This document shows, one piece after another, positions 9,346 to 18,121 of a DNA stretch of 64,000 nt. Position 1 is the stretch's first letter. Every line of letters begins with the position of its first letter. The stretch is from positions 1,054,001-1,118,000 of the forward strand of contig NZ_AP027141.1 of assembly GCF_027943945.1 (NCBI RefSeq). The letters run 5' to 3'. Made by a program: the position numbers and the translations under genes. The notes beneath the pieces were generated by a model. That model did no database searches and was not told the DNA's origin. It worked only from the letters and a program-made list of their open reading frames with translations. This DNA is from Microbacterium terricola (GTDB taxonomy: Bacteria > Actinomycetota > Actinomycetes > Actinomycetales > Microbacteriaceae).

Positions 9346-11229
9346 ATGACCGCACGCTCTTTCCATGCTCGACAGCTGGCTGCGGCCGGCCTCGGCGTCG
9401 CCCTGATCGCCGCCGCACTCACCGCCGTTCCTGCCTCGGCAGCCCCGAGGCACGGCGACTCGGCGCATCCTGACTTCGGTCCGAACGTCACGATCTACGG
9501 CCCGGATACCCCGCTGGATCAGATCCAGAGCGAACTCGACGCTCTCGCCGACGAACAGCGCGACGCGGAGATGAGCGCCGAGCGTCACGCGGTCTACTTC
9601 CTGCCGGGCGACTACGGCACCGCGGAGGCTCCGCTGCAATTCGAGGTCGGGTATTACACCGAGGTCGCGGGGCTGGGCGCGTCACCGGAGGACGTGAACG
9701 TCAACGGAGCCATCGAGGTGTACAACCGCTGCCTCGGCGATGAGGCGAATCCGAACTGCATCGCGCTCGTCAACTTCTGGCGCACGATCTCGAACCTGTC
9801 GCTGGAAGTCAACGGCGCCGGACAGGACGGATGCCGGGCGAGCGCGAACTTCTGGGCCGTGTCGCAGGCGGTGTCGATGCGTCGGCTGGACATCTCGGGC
9901 GCAAACCTGTCACTCATGGACTACTGCACCGCCGGGCCGCAGTACGCCAGCGGCGGGTTCATCGCCGATTCTCGGCTGCCCTTCGTGATCAGCGGATCGC
10001 AGCAGCAGTGGCTCACCCGCAACAGCGAGGTGGCCGGCTGGAGCAACGGCGTGTGGAACCAGGTGTTCTCCGGGGTGGTGGGCGCGCCGAGTGAGGCGAA
10101 CTTCCCCGCAGAGCCGTACACGACCGTCGCGCAGACGCCGGTCAGCCGGGAGAAGCCGTACCTGTACGTGGACGACGCCGGGCGATACAAGGTGCGCGTG
10201 CCCGCGGTGCGGACGAACACGAGCGGCGTCTCGTGGGCAGACGGGGAGACGGCGGGGCGCAGCATCCCGATCTCCGACTTCTACATCGCCAAGCCGGGCG
10301 ACTCGGCGCGGAAGATCAACGCTGCGCTCGCGCTCGGCAAGAACCTCCTGTTCACACCGGGTGTCTACGACATCGACCGCACCCTCCAGGTGTGGCGACC
10401 CGGGACCGTCGTGCTCGGCATGGGGCACGCGACGCTCACCGCAAAGAAGGGTGCGACGCCGATCACGGTCGCCGATGTGCCTGGTGTGGTCCTCGCCGGT
10501 CTGACCGTGGATGCGGGCGAGAAGCTGTCGCGCGTGCTCGTCAAGGTCGGTCACGGCCAGGGATCGGGCCACCTCGGCAAGCTGTCGAAGAAGGACCCGA
10601 TCACTCTCAGCGACGTGTACTTCCGCGTCGGCGGACCGCACGTGGGCAAGGCGACGACGGCGCTGGAGATCAATGCGGACAACGTCCTCATCGATCACAC
10701 GTGGGTCTGGCGCGCCGACCATGGCGTCGAGGGGTTCACGAACGGCGTGAACGGCGACACCGATCGCTGGCGCACCAACACGGGACGCAACGGTGTCATC
10801 GTCAACGGTGACAACGTCACCGCCACGGGCCTGTTCGTGGAGCACTTCCAGCGGTACAACCTGCTCTGGAAGGGCGACAAGGGGCGGGTGATCCTGTACC
10901 AGAACGAACTGCCGTACGACCCGCCCACGCAGAAGGACTGGACGCAGCGCGACGGGACGCTCGGCTACCCGGGCTACGTCGTCGGCGACGATGTGAAGTC
11001 GCACCGGCTGGACGGCGGCGGGGTGTACGTCTTCAACCAGAACAACCCGTCGATCATCACCGAGAACGGATTCTCGGTGCCGGACGCGCCCGGCGTGAAG
11101 CTGCATCACATCATGACGGTGAACCTGTCGGCAGGCACGATCACGCACGTCGTCAACGGGGTCGGCGGTCAGGCCGACAACACCAACACCGGGTCTCCGC
11201 AGTTCATCGTGGACTACCCGGCGTCCTGA
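9346..11229 (+). CDS. Secreted right-handed beta-helix (pectate-lyase-like) protein
   Basis: A 627-residue exported protein. The first 32 residues are a Sec signal peptide (Arg near the start, a long Ala/Leu core, then ASA before the mature end). The body has GDSARKINAALALGKNLLF, FTPGVYDIDRTLQV, then stacked short strands typical of a pectate-lyase or GH55-like beta helix (VPGVVLAGLTVDAG, VLIDHTWVWRADHG, VIVNGDNVTATGLFVEHFQ). I see no clear catalytic pair. Substrate is probably a polysaccharide, inferred from fold only. ATG 9346 has GAAGGAAC upstream. A strong palindromic hairpin follows the stop. Confidence 0.75.
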   Translation: MTARSFHARQLAAAGLGVALIAAALTAVPASAAPRHGDSAHPDFGPNVTIYGPDTPLDQIQSELDALADEQRDAEMSAERHAVYFLPGDYGTAEAPLQFEVGYYTEVAGLGASPEDVNVNGAIEVYNRCLGDEANPNCIALVNFWRTISNLSLEVNGAGQDGCRASANFWAVSQAVSMRRLDISGANLSLMDYCTAGPQYASGGFIADSRLPFVISGSQQQWLTRNSEVAGWSNGVWNQVFSGVVGAPSEANFPAEPYTTVAQTPVSREKPYLYVDDAGRYKVRVPAVRTNTSGVSWADGETAGRSIPISDFYIAKPGDSARKINAALALGKNLLFTPGVYDIDRTLQVWRPGTVVLGMGHATLTAKKGATPITVADVPGVVLAGLTVDAGEKLSRVLVKVGHGQGSGHLGKLSKKDPITLSDVYFRVGGPHVGKATTALEINADNVLIDHTWVWRADHGVEGFTNGVNGDTDRWRTNTGRNGVIVNGDNVTATGLFVEHFQRYNLLWKGDKGRVILYQNELPYDPPTQKDWTQRDGTLGYPGYVVGDDVKSHRLDGGGVYVFNQNNPSIITENGFSVPDAPGVKLHHIMTVNLSAGTITHVVNGVGGQADNTNTGSPQFIVDYPAS

Positions 11230-11238
11230 TCGCGGCGT

Positions 11239-11268
11239 GTCCTGGGCGGCGGATCCGCCGCCCAGGAC
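11239..11268 (+). terminator. Perfect 30-base palindrome between convergent genes
   Basis: Two 15-base arms, starting GTCCTGGGCGG and ending CCGCCCAGGAC, match without mismatch or loop. It lies ten bases after the beta-helix gene and before the convergent GNAT gene, so it can stop transcription from both sides. There is no T-run, which is usual for high-GC actinobacteria. Confidence 0.75.
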
Positions 11269-11294
11269 ATCGCCACGGCGCCCGACCGGTCAGG

Positions 11295-11876
11295 TCACGC
11301 CAGCGTGAGCGACACGATCACGACGTGCGGCTTCGGGCGGGCGACCTCGCGGAAGCCGGCCCCGACGAATGTCGACAGGGCACCGTGGAACAGCTCGTTC
11401 GACGACACCTTCGTGCCCATGCGGGTGTCGATGGGGTAGGCCTCGATGCTGCGCGCGCCATGGGCGCGGGCGAAGTCGATCGCCGCGTCGAGGAGCGCCG
11501 CATTCAGGCCCGCGCCCCGGTGCTCCCGGCGCACGACGAAGCAGCTGACGGCCCAGACGTCCGGGTCGTCCCATGGCTCGGGCGAACCGGCGTACGCGCG
11601 GGTGCGGGCCAGTCGCGGCTGCGCCGTGCGCGGCGCGACCTTGACCCAGCCCGCAGCCTGGCCGTCGACATAGGCGATGAGTCCGGGCGGCAGGTCGTCG
11701 CCGGTCTGCGCGCGCAGCAGCTCGAGGCGCTCCGGCTTGGTGGTGCGGTTGAACTCGGTGCTGCTCAGCATCCACCACTGGCACTGGCAGCTGGGACCGT
11801 CGCCCCCGCCGGTGAGGGCGTGCTCCGCGTCATCGAAGCGGGATGCGGTGGCGGGCTCGATCGTGATCGTCGGCAT
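11295..11876 (-). CDS. GNAT-family N-acetyltransferase (CQC subgroup)
   Basis: A 193-residue acetyltransferase. The N-terminal part carries CQCQWW, an unusual Cys-Gln-Cys motif. The acetyl-CoA loop is RREHRGAGLNAALLDAA, followed by GARSIEAYP and FVGAGFREV. It is a paralogue of the gene at 32568-33176, which shares the CQC motif, the DDPxVWA stretch and the acetyl-CoA loop. Substrate is unknown. ATG at 11876 is the only sensible start. The 240 bases between it and tRNA-Pro contain no gene that I can support. Confidence 0.8.
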   Translation of the reverse strand: MPTITIEPATASRFDDAEHALTGGGDGPSCQCQWWMLSSTEFNRTTKPERLELLRAQTGDDLPPGLIAYVDGQAAGWVKVAPRTAQPRLARTRAYAGSPEPWDDPDVWAVSCFVVRREHRGAGLNAALLDAAIDFARAHGARSIEAYPIDTRMGTKVSSNELFHGALSTFVGAGFREVARPKPHVVIVSLTLA

Positions 11877-12116
11877 GCCGTGACGCTACCCGCGGTGTGC
11901 GACACCGCCAAGGGGCGTGCGGTTCGCGGGCGGCCCGGCGAGCACAACGGCGAGAGATCTTCCGGGACACGCCGTGCACCGTCGGCTAGCCGCGGCGTGT
12001 CGCAAAGGGATCCCGCTGTTGTGTCCACGTGACCGGCGCGAAGCGTCCGCGCTGATTCGCGGGCGGCGCGGCGAGCGGGTAGGATAGGGGAGTTGTCCGC
12101 GCCGCGGCGAGGGCAT

Positions 12117-12190
<74 letters not shown>

Positions 12191-12232
12191 CAGAAACGCT
12201 GTCGGAAATGCTGACAGCAAAACGGTCGGAAA

Positions 12233-12273
12233 AACGAGAAGGGCACTGGCTTCAAGCCAGTGCCCTTCTCGTT
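12233..12273 (+). terminator. Rho-independent terminator after tRNA-Pro
   Basis: An 18-base-pair perfect stem (12233-12250 with 12256-12273) around the loop TTCAA, ending in GTTTG. The stem core is GGGCACTGGC. It ends the tRNA transcript and may also serve the gene at 12355-12714 that points towards it. Confidence 0.9.
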
Positions 12274-12354
12274 TGTCTCGAGCAGACCCCGCGCGTCGGC
12301 AGTCGTAGGGGTACCCGCGGGGGAGAGGTTCGGTGGACGGGGCGGCGCGCCACG

Positions 12355-12714
12355 TCAAATGGTGTCGATGAAGAAGGTGCGAACGCTTGTGATGGTCTCG
12401 TTGGCGACGGTAATGACGTCAATGCCGCGAGCGACGGGAGCACCGGTCGGACCGAATGCCCAGGCGAGCGCACCGATGTCTGTGCCGACGTAGCGCTCTC
12501 CATCCTCGACGAACACGAAGTCGCCGGGAACGTCTGCCAGCAGCGCTGCTGCCTTGTCGTTGACGGCTGATCGTCCCTGAACGGTGCCCTCGGGGTCGGT
12601 GAACGTGACGTCCTCGGAGTACACCCAATCGACTGCCTTGCGCCTGGCGAGGGCGTCTCGGTTGCCGAACACCTCGTGCAGGTTGGCTGAGAGCAGGTCA
12701 GAGACGCTGGGCAT
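12355..12714 (-). CDS. NTF2/SnoaL-like protein
   Basis: A 119-residue cone-fold protein of the NTF2/SnoaL type. Visible features are the N-terminal helix SDLLSANLHEVFGNRD, the conserved VYSEDVTFTDPEG and the strands GRSAVNDKAAALL and VARGIDVITVANETITSVRTF. Such proteins act as small-molecule isomerases or binders; no function can be assigned. It is the first gene after tRNA-Pro and its composition is less GC-rich than the core operons. Confidence 0.75.
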   Translation of the reverse strand: MPSVSDLLSANLHEVFGNRDALARRKAVDWVYSEDVTFTDPEGTVQGRSAVNDKAAALLADVPGDFVFVEDGERYVGTDIGALAWAFGPTGAPVARGIDVITVANETITSVRTFFIDTI

Positions 12715-12811
12715 CCGTCATCCAATCGTTCGAGTTCCGTCAGCAAGTCCAACATTCCGGCGACGACGCGATATTCCACTGCGGACCGTAAGCCGGTGTC
12801 GTGGGTGGCGA

Positions 12812-13168
12812 CTAACGCTTGCGGGTTTTGTAGCGCCAACGTTTCTTGGCGACGCGCTTCTTGGTCTGCTTGGGGGGCTTCGGCATCTGCTCCCCGTAGC
12901 TGACCGCGTAGCCGGCGCCAAGTTCCTGCTGCACTCGATCGGCGAGCTTCTTACCGCGCACGACCCAGTTCTTCTCGGCCTCGAAGCTCTCGAAGGGGCT
13001 GCGCCCATCGTTATAGAAGTACTCCTCACCCCAAGTCCTGAGTTCATCAGAAAGCTCCTGTGACAGAGGCAGGGACGCAAGCTCAATCCCGCCGCCCTCA
13101 TCCCAGACCGGATCGGTGTCATACTCGGCCATCACCTTGAGGCTTCGTGGGTTCGCGTGTCCGTTCAT
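12812..13168 (-). CDS. Uncharacterised protein, tandem paralogue A
   Basis: A 118-residue protein I do not recognise. Its N-terminal half is VMAEYDTDPVWDEGGG followed by LSQELSDELRTWGEEY, which closely resembles the product of the gene just upstream (13165-13377). The C-terminal third is very basic (PKPPKQTKKRVAKKRWRYK), which suggests contact with nucleic acid or a negatively charged surface. ATG overlaps the upstream stop by four bases, so the pair is coupled. Confidence 0.62.
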   Translation of the reverse strand: MNGHANPRSLKVMAEYDTDPVWDEGGGIELASLPLSQELSDELRTWGEEYFYNDGRSPFESFEAEKNWVVRGKKLADRVQQELGAGYAVSYGEQMPKPPKQTKKRVAKKRWRYKTRKR

Positions 13169-13377
13169 CGCGTGCGCTCGTCCTCGTCCGATGGAGCCCT
13201 CTCGTTGTACCGTTCAGCCCACTCGCTGAGGGCTTCGACGAGCTCGTCTGATACCTGGAGACTGGCTGGATCTGCGGGACCGAAGGTCTCATTGGCGGGG
13301 TTGCGATCCCACACGGGGAACGTATCGCACTCGGCCATCACGGTCAGGCGTTGGTATGGCGACGTGTCCTCGGACAC
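13165..13377 (-). CDS. Small uncharacterised protein, tandem paralogue B
   Basis: A 70-residue protein. GTG at 13377 is chosen because AGGAGG lies seven bases before it. It contains LTVMAECDTFPVWDRN and VSDELVEALSEWAERYNE, matching the first half of the neighbouring 118-residue protein, and ends in an acidic-basic tail without the long basic region. The two are a duplicated pair. The 185 bases upstream, to the divergent BLIP-like gene, hold no further gene that I can support. Confidence 0.6.
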   Translation of the reverse strand: MSEDTSPYQRLTVMAECDTFPVWDRNPANETFGPADPASLQVSDELVEALSEWAERYNERAPSDEDERTR

Positions 13378-13562
13378 CAGATATCCTCCTCGCGATCCGC
13401 AGTCTGCTGTGTGGCGCTCCTCGTCGACGTATTCGGAGAGAGCGTCATGCGGACGCTGACCAAGCGACTTGACCGAGGATTGCACCTGGTTGAATTGGTG
13501 GGTGGCATTCGCCGGGTGGCGTGTCCGGAACGACAACACGTGGAAGAGACGATCACCGAAGA

Positions 13563-14165
13563 ATGAGCAAGATGGCAAAGGCGCTGGTTGCCGCTGCGAT
13601 GGGCCTGTCGCTGGCCGTCACCCCGGCGCTCACGGCCACTGCCGCAACGAACACGCCGTACGTCACGAAGACCGAGTTCGCCAGGGTGAAGTCCGGCATG
13701 ACCCGGACCGCGATTTCCGATCTGTTCGGCACCGGCGGTCAGACGCGCAAACACGATGGGCGCTCCATCTGGAAGCAGTACCGGATCGCGTACGGCGACA
13801 AGGACTACGCCGTGGATGTCTTCTACGCCAAGGATCGCGGCGGCGTCTTCCGCGTCGAGTCCTGGGTAGCGGTCTGGACTCATTGGGCCAACCAGTCGCA
13901 GAACCCAGCCACCAAGAGCGAGTTTTCGAAGATCAAGCGGGGCCAGTCCGTCGACAAGGTGCGAGACATCATCGGGTCGGCCGGGAGCCTCTCTTTCGAT
14001 ACCCATTACAACTTCGGTGACGGGCTTCTCCACGGAAAGTCCTACCTCTGGCCGGTACCCGACAATCCGTCGAAGACCTACATCGGGTACGGCGATGTCT
14101 ACGTCGAGTTCGATCGCAACAGCGATGGCGCCTACGTCGTCACGCACAAGGATGCCAACTGGTGA
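13563..14165 (+). CDS. Secreted protein with two BLIP/BamE-like repeats
   Basis: A 200-residue exported protein. Residues 1-29 form a signal peptide ending ALTATAA. Two related repeats follow: TKTEFARVKSGMTRTAISDL and TKSEFSKIKRGQSVDKVRDI, each leading into a beta sheet rich in Tyr and Trp. This helix-then-sheet pattern matches beta-lactamase inhibitory protein (BLIP) and the SmpA/BamE fold (GMTxxxV). Whether it binds an enzyme is unknown. ATG at 13563 is preceded by GAAGA; an in-frame upstream start would spoil the signal peptide. Confidence 0.72.
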   Translation: MSKMAKALVAAAMGLSLAVTPALTATAATNTPYVTKTEFARVKSGMTRTAISDLFGTGGQTRKHDGRSIWKQYRIAYGDKDYAVDVFYAKDRGGVFRVESWVAVWTHWANQSQNPATKSEFSKIKRGQSVDKVRDIIGSAGSLSFDTHYNFGDGLLHGKSYLWPVPDNPSKTYIGYGDVYVEFDRNSDGAYVVTHKDANW

Positions 14166-14218
14166 CTCACCCGGCCACGGAGGTGGGATCCCGGCCACGG
14201 ACCGCGAATGAGGGACTC

Positions 14219-14737
14219 ATGAAGGCAGCGGCGAACGCAAAGACTCTCCGATGGATTCGAGTGTGGGTGGCCGTGCTCATGGTCGGGCTGGTCGTGAGCG
14301 GCATCACCGCATTCCCGTTGCAGCAGGAACTCGAACTCGCCGCGGCAACGCTCCACGGGGTCGGTTTCGCTGACGCTCTCCCTGGTCTCGCCGAGTGGGT
14401 GGACCGTGTGTCGCACGGGCTGGATGCCACGTACGCCGCATACCCGTTCATCGCGTACGGGACGGACTGGCTCGCGTTCGCGCATCTGCTCATCGCCCTC
14501 GCGTTCATCGGCCCACTGCAGGACCCGGTGCGCAACGTCTGGGTACTTCAGTGGGGCATGCTCGCGTGCGCTGGCATCGTTCCCCTCGCGCTGATCGCCG
14601 GATGGGTCCGTGGGCTCCCGCTCGGCTGGCAGCTCATCGACATCTCCTTCGCCGTCGGCGGCATCATCCCCCTCGCCGCTGCCTACGTGCTGACCCGACG
14701 GCTCGAACGGCGGACGACCACCGTGCCGGCCGTGTGA
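14219..14737 (+). CDS. Four-helix membrane protein, unknown function
   Basis: A 172-residue integral membrane protein with four hydrophobic stretches: VAVLMVGLVVSGITAF, LAFAHLLIALAFIG, LACAGIVPLALIAGWV and FAVGGIIPLAAAYVL. A polar loop with a His (VSHGLDATY) sits between the first two. I do not recognise a family. ATG at 14219 follows GAGGGA; an alternative GTG at 14162 overlaps the BLIP-like stop. Confidence 0.62.
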   Translation: MKAAANAKTLRWIRVWVAVLMVGLVVSGITAFPLQQELELAAATLHGVGFADALPGLAEWVDRVSHGLDATYAAYPFIAYGTDWLAFAHLLIALAFIGPLQDPVRNVWVLQWGMLACAGIVPLALIAGWVRGLPLGWQLIDISFAVGGIIPLAAAYVLTRRLERRTTTVPAV

Positions 14738-14799
14738 CCCGCCAACTCACTGATCCCCGACGCCGACCACGCGCAAGGACCGGTCGCCTACGCGACAGT

Positions 14800-14833
14800 T
14801 AGCTGGTTTCCGCTGCTAGTTGGTTTCCGCTGC
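14800..14833 (+). repeat. Tandem duplication of a 17-base unit
   Basis: Two adjacent copies of TAGCTGGTTTCCGCTGC and TAGTTGGTTTCCGCTGC, 16 of 17 bases identical. They lie in the 131-base gap between the membrane protein and the SRPBCC gene. Confidence 0.8.
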
Positions 14834-14868
14834 AACGTCTGCCCTCTGGCCGTCGTGGAGCGGGCGCT

Positions 14869-15312
14869 TCACGCGATCTCTGCAAGCAGGTGATGGTTGC
14901 GCTTGGTGATCAAGCGCCGCAAGTAGGGCACGAGGACTGCGCGCTCCGCAAGCCGCCCGAAGATGGGAGATCCGACGGTGATGGTGTCGGTCATCCGGCA
15001 TCCATCCGCCACGGACTCGAACCTATGCTCGTGCACGAACGCCTTGAACGGCCCGCGCACCTGCTGGTCGACGAACCGGGTAGGGCTCTCGAGTGCGGTG
15101 ATCTTCGACGTCATCGAGAACCAGATGCCGAAGTGACGTGCGCGCCAGGTCACGGTCTCACCCAGACCGATCGTGCCGGAGGTCGTGCCCGCGATCGCCC
15201 GCTCGCCGGATTGGTGCATCGACGACACGTGCGCATCGATGTCGAGAGAGATCTCAAACAGCTTCCGCGCGCTCACATCGGCGTCGGTCACGATGACGAA
15301 TGTTGACGGCAT
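14869..15312 (-). CDS. SRPBCC (START-like) family protein
   Basis: A 147-residue protein with the helix-grip fold used to bind hydrophobic ligands. It reads FEISLDIDAHVSSM near the start, then VTWRARHFGIWFSMTSKITA, a family pattern of paired strands, VRGPFKAFVHEHRFE, and a long C-terminal helix (LVPYLRRLITKRNHHL). Ligand unknown. ATG at 15312 has GAGAG upstream. It stands alone and is divergent from the membrane-anchored protein at 15460. Confidence 0.76.
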   Translation of the reverse strand: MPSTFVIVTDADVSARKLFEISLDIDAHVSSMHQSGERAIAGTTSGTIGLGETVTWRARHFGIWFSMTSKITALESPTRFVDQQVRGPFKAFVHEHRFESVADGCRMTDTITVGSPIFGRLAERAVLVPYLRRLITKRNHHLLAEIA

Positions 15313-15459
15313 GCTCTCATTCTGCGCGCTGTCGGCCGGCGTTCTGGCCGTCCGCAGCTCGGTCGCTCGACGCGACCCAACCGAGCCCGGCGTGAACCGC
15401 CGGGGACGGGTGCAATGGGGCGGTGCGCGGGTGGGCCCTGTTTCTGCCAGTATCGGCGC

Positions 15460-16146
15460 ATGACCGCGACTGTCGAGTCGTCCGACCCTCATGCTCCCGA
15501 AGAACCGGCCGAGCCCGCTGCCGGGTCTCGTTCGCGTCGACGTCGGGGACGGGGATGGGTTGTGCTCGGGGTTGTGCTGGCGGTCGTGGGGGCGGCGAGC
15601 GCGTGGTGGATCAGCTCTCAGGTGGCGCTGTCGGGCGTGGCCATCACATATGACTCGCGGCCGTTGGTCTGCGATGGTGCGGAAGTGGGTCAGATAGCCA
15701 CCTGGTCGGATGCGGAGTTCTACGAGCCGGTGGTCGTGTTGACCCCGGGGATGCAGTGCCGACTGCGGGTGCACGTGCTCAACAACAGCGGGTCCACGAT
15801 CAGTGTCGACTCGGTCACCCTGGCGATGATGGGCGACGACAACGCGCTGGGGGTGGAGCCGCTCATGGTGAACCCCAACGGGCAGACCGCCAGCTTCGAC
15901 GAGGTTGGCGGGGTCACCTTCACCATGTTTTCGCCGGTGCACGTCGCCGCCGGGGAAGACCAGCTTCTTGAGGCCCTGATCGACTACCACGGTGGCGCGC
16001 GTTACGAACAGTGCAGCGCAGGCGGGCTGAACATCCCCGATGTGTCGGTGTCTGTGAACGGCGTATCAGCGACGAAGTCACCCGCGGAATGGAACACCAT
16101 CTGGTTCCAGCAAGGCTCCCTCGCCGACTGCGAACCGCCCAGCTAG
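15460..16146 (+). CDS. Membrane-anchored extracytoplasmic protein, unknown
   Basis: A 228-residue protein. A disordered, Pro/Glu-rich N-terminus of 20 residues is followed by SRSRRRRGRG and a single membrane helix VVLGVVLAVVGAASAWWI, so the remainder is outside the cell. That part is beta-rich with four Cys (LVCDG, MQCRL, EQCSA and a C-terminal ADCE), able to form two disulfides. No family is recognised. ATG at 15460 was chosen because family-like content starts there. The 215 bases after it hold nothing that I can assign. Confidence 0.6.
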   Translation: MTATVESSDPHAPEEPAEPAAGSRSRRRRGRGWVVLGVVLAVVGAASAWWISSQVALSGVAITYDSRPLVCDGAEVGQIATWSDAEFYEPVVVLTPGMQCRLRVHVLNNSGSTISVDSVTLAMMGDDNALGVEPLMVNPNGQTASFDEVGGVTFTMFSPVHVAAGEDQLLEALIDYHGGARYEQCSAGGLNIPDVSVSVNGVSATKSPAEWNTIWFQQGSLADCEPPS

Positions 16147-16361
16147 CCGCTCCACACATTGGGCATCTGCCGCCGCATGCGTCGTCAGTGCTTGCGCGAC
16201 CGTAACTCGGTCGTTCAACGGCCACCCGAAAGTGGGTCCGCGAGCATGTCGGGCTCCGCGTTCAACGGGGCCCTGATGCCCGACGCGGGTGGACCTGTGG
16301 CAGTCGCGGGAAGGACTGACCCGGGGTTTCACGCTCCGGGGCCGAACGAACCTGTGCAGGG

Positions 16362-17060
16362 TCAGCCCAGCTTGATCTTGGCGCCCTCGAAGATTTGGGG
16401 ATGCCTGTCGGCCTGTGCCTTCGAGATGTCCGAATCCATCACCCAGTACCTCACCCATTCGTTGCGGGCGGACGACCAGGAAGACTTCGCTGTGACCAGG
16501 CCGTAGGCGTCCCCGTTCTTGACCGCCTTGTAGCTCACGATGTAGATGTTGTCGTTCGAGGTGTAGAACTTGTAGCCGCGGGTGACGGGGAAGGAATCCG
16601 TAAGGGCCCCGCCGACCCTCCACAGGTATTTGTCCCACTCCGGCCGCGGGTGGGGTGCCATCTGCTTGACGAGCTCGCCGTCACGCCACGTCAGCACGTA
16701 GTACCTGACGATGGTGGCCCGCTCGAAGAGTTCGACGATGAGCTCGTACCCCTTCACCCCATCCATCTTCGCTGCCCACTTGACCGGGCTGACGCGGTAC
16801 CGCTCGTAGACGTTCCCCCGCACGGTCACGGAGGAGCGCTCGCCGGCCGCCGTCTTCACCTCGATCGTGTACCTCAGACGCTTGGGCTGGGTCACGGTGA
16901 CCGCGTCCTTGACCCCGTCACCGTCGACATCCACCTTCTCCCGGGCGATGACGTTCGGGTACGCGGGCTCGGCCGACGCCGCAGCCGCAGGGGCCGAGAC
17001 GCCGAGCGCCGCGACGAGCGCGAGCGCCGACGCCAGCGCGGGGATGGTGGTTCTTCTCAC
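16362..17060 (-). CDS. Secreted protein with a calcium-type DxDGDG loop
   Basis: A 232-residue exported protein. The signal peptide spans about residues 1-30 (RRTTIPALASALALVAALG, then AAAASA). The mature part opens with EKVDVDGDGVKDAVTV, the Asp-rich loop found in FG-GAP/VCBS or dockerin-type calcium sites, followed by beta-rich sequence with ten or more Tyr/Trp. Function unknown. The 286 bases upstream hold no gene that I can support. Confidence 0.65.
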   Translation of the reverse strand: MRRTTIPALASALALVAALGVSAPAAAASAEPAYPNVIAREKVDVDGDGVKDAVTVTQPKRLRYTIEVKTAAGERSSVTVRGNVYERYRVSPVKWAAKMDGVKGYELIVELFERATIVRYYVLTWRDGELVKQMAPHPRPEWDKYLWRVGGALTDSFPVTRGYKFYTSNDNIYIVSYKAVKNGDAYGLVTAKSSWSSARNEWVRYWVMDSDISKAQADRHPQIFEGAKIKLG

Positions 17061-17346
17061 GATGCTCCAGGGGGATGCTGCCGCCGCGTGCGCGATTGCG
17101 CTGATACTAGCGGACAGCTCGCCTCACTCGATGAGGAGGCGGCTCATCGGAGATCGCGCCCGGTAACGCTGCGCGATCAGCGCGCTACTTCCATCGAGTC
17201 CTGACGAGCTGTTGCCGAGAAAAGCCAGCGCGATGTGCCGACACCGGACTTCTGTGCTCAGCGACAGGCGGGAGGACCCGGGCCGGAAGGGCCCATGATC
17301 AGTGTGAGCGCGGGAGGAACGCCGACGTCCCTGTCATGCTGTCTCT

Positions 17347-18084
17347 GTGGCTCAGCAGAACGACCTCGTCGCCGTCCTCATCGACGCGGACAACGTCTCT
17401 CCCGCACGCATCGGCGCCGTGATGACTGAGGTCGCCCAGTACGGGACAGCGTCCGTCAAGCGGGTGTACGGCGACTGGACGAAACCGCAGCTGGCCAGCT
17501 GGAAGACGGCGGCGAGTGAGCACGTCATTCAACCCATGCAGCAGTTCGCGAACACCGCCGGCAAGAACGCCACCGACAGCGCCCTCATCATCGACGCGAT
17601 GGACCTGCTGTACACCGGGCGGTTCCAGGCTTTCTGCATCGTCTCTAGCGACAGCGACTTCACCCGCCTCGCGTCCCGCATCCGGGAAGACGGCGTCACC
17701 GTCTACGGGTTCGGGGAACGGAAGACGCCCGAGGCGTTCCGCAACGCCTGCGATCGATTCACTTATCTCGATGTGCTCGCTGAGCCGTCGACGGCGGACA
17801 CCGACACCGCCGCTCTGAAGTCGCGCATCCCGTCGGCGCAGCTCCGCATCGACGGTCCCCTGGTCAGCTCGCTGCGTGCCGCGATCGGCGGCGCGTCCCT
17901 CGACGACGGATGGGCCGACCTCGCCGCGGTCGGCTCGCTCGTGCGTAAGCAGCGACCAGACTTCGACTCACGCAACTGGGGATACGCGAAACTCTCCGAC
18001 CTCGTGCGCGAGATCGGACTCTTCGAGGTCGGACCCCGTCCCGGCGGCGGTGTGCGGGTCAAGCTCACACCGCGCGCGAAGTAG
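17347..18084 (+). CDS. NYN-domain RNase with C-terminal OST-HTH/LOTUS domain
   Basis: A 245-residue protein. Residues 5-140 are a NYN (PIN-like) nuclease domain: AVLIDADNVSP, DSALIIDAMDLLY and VSSDSDFTRLASRIREDG supply the conserved Asp residues that bind metal. Residues 165-245 fit the OST-HTH/LOTUS pattern: GWADLAAVGSLVRKQRPDFD, then NWGYAKLSDLVREIGLFEV. LOTUS domains bind RNA, some G-quadruplex RNA, so an RNA-cleaving role is likely; target unknown. The GTG start is at 17347. It sits just before the tRNA-like fragment. Confidence 0.85.
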   Translation: MAQQNDLVAVLIDADNVSPARIGAVMTEVAQYGTASVKRVYGDWTKPQLASWKTAASEHVIQPMQQFANTAGKNATDSALIIDAMDLLYTGRFQAFCIVSSDSDFTRLASRIREDGVTVYGFGERKTPEAFRNACDRFTYLDVLAEPSTADTDTAALKSRIPSAQLRIDGPLVSSLRAAIGGASLDDGWADLAAVGSLVRKQRPDFDSRNWGYAKLSDLVREIGLFEVGPRPGGGVRVKLTPRAK

Positions 18085-18121
18085 CCATCGCGATCCGCTT
18101 CTATCCTCGTGTGTCCGCAGC

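Noticed and set aside
9346..11229. Adenylate cyclase or coagulation-factor-type label for the secreted protein
   Set aside because: The sequence shows only a signal peptide and beta-helix repeats; no cyclase motif is present.
12198..12218. Small hairpin GCTGTC/GACAGC after tRNA-Pro as a terminator
   Set aside because: It is short and lies ahead of a far stronger 18-pair stem; at most it is a processing element.
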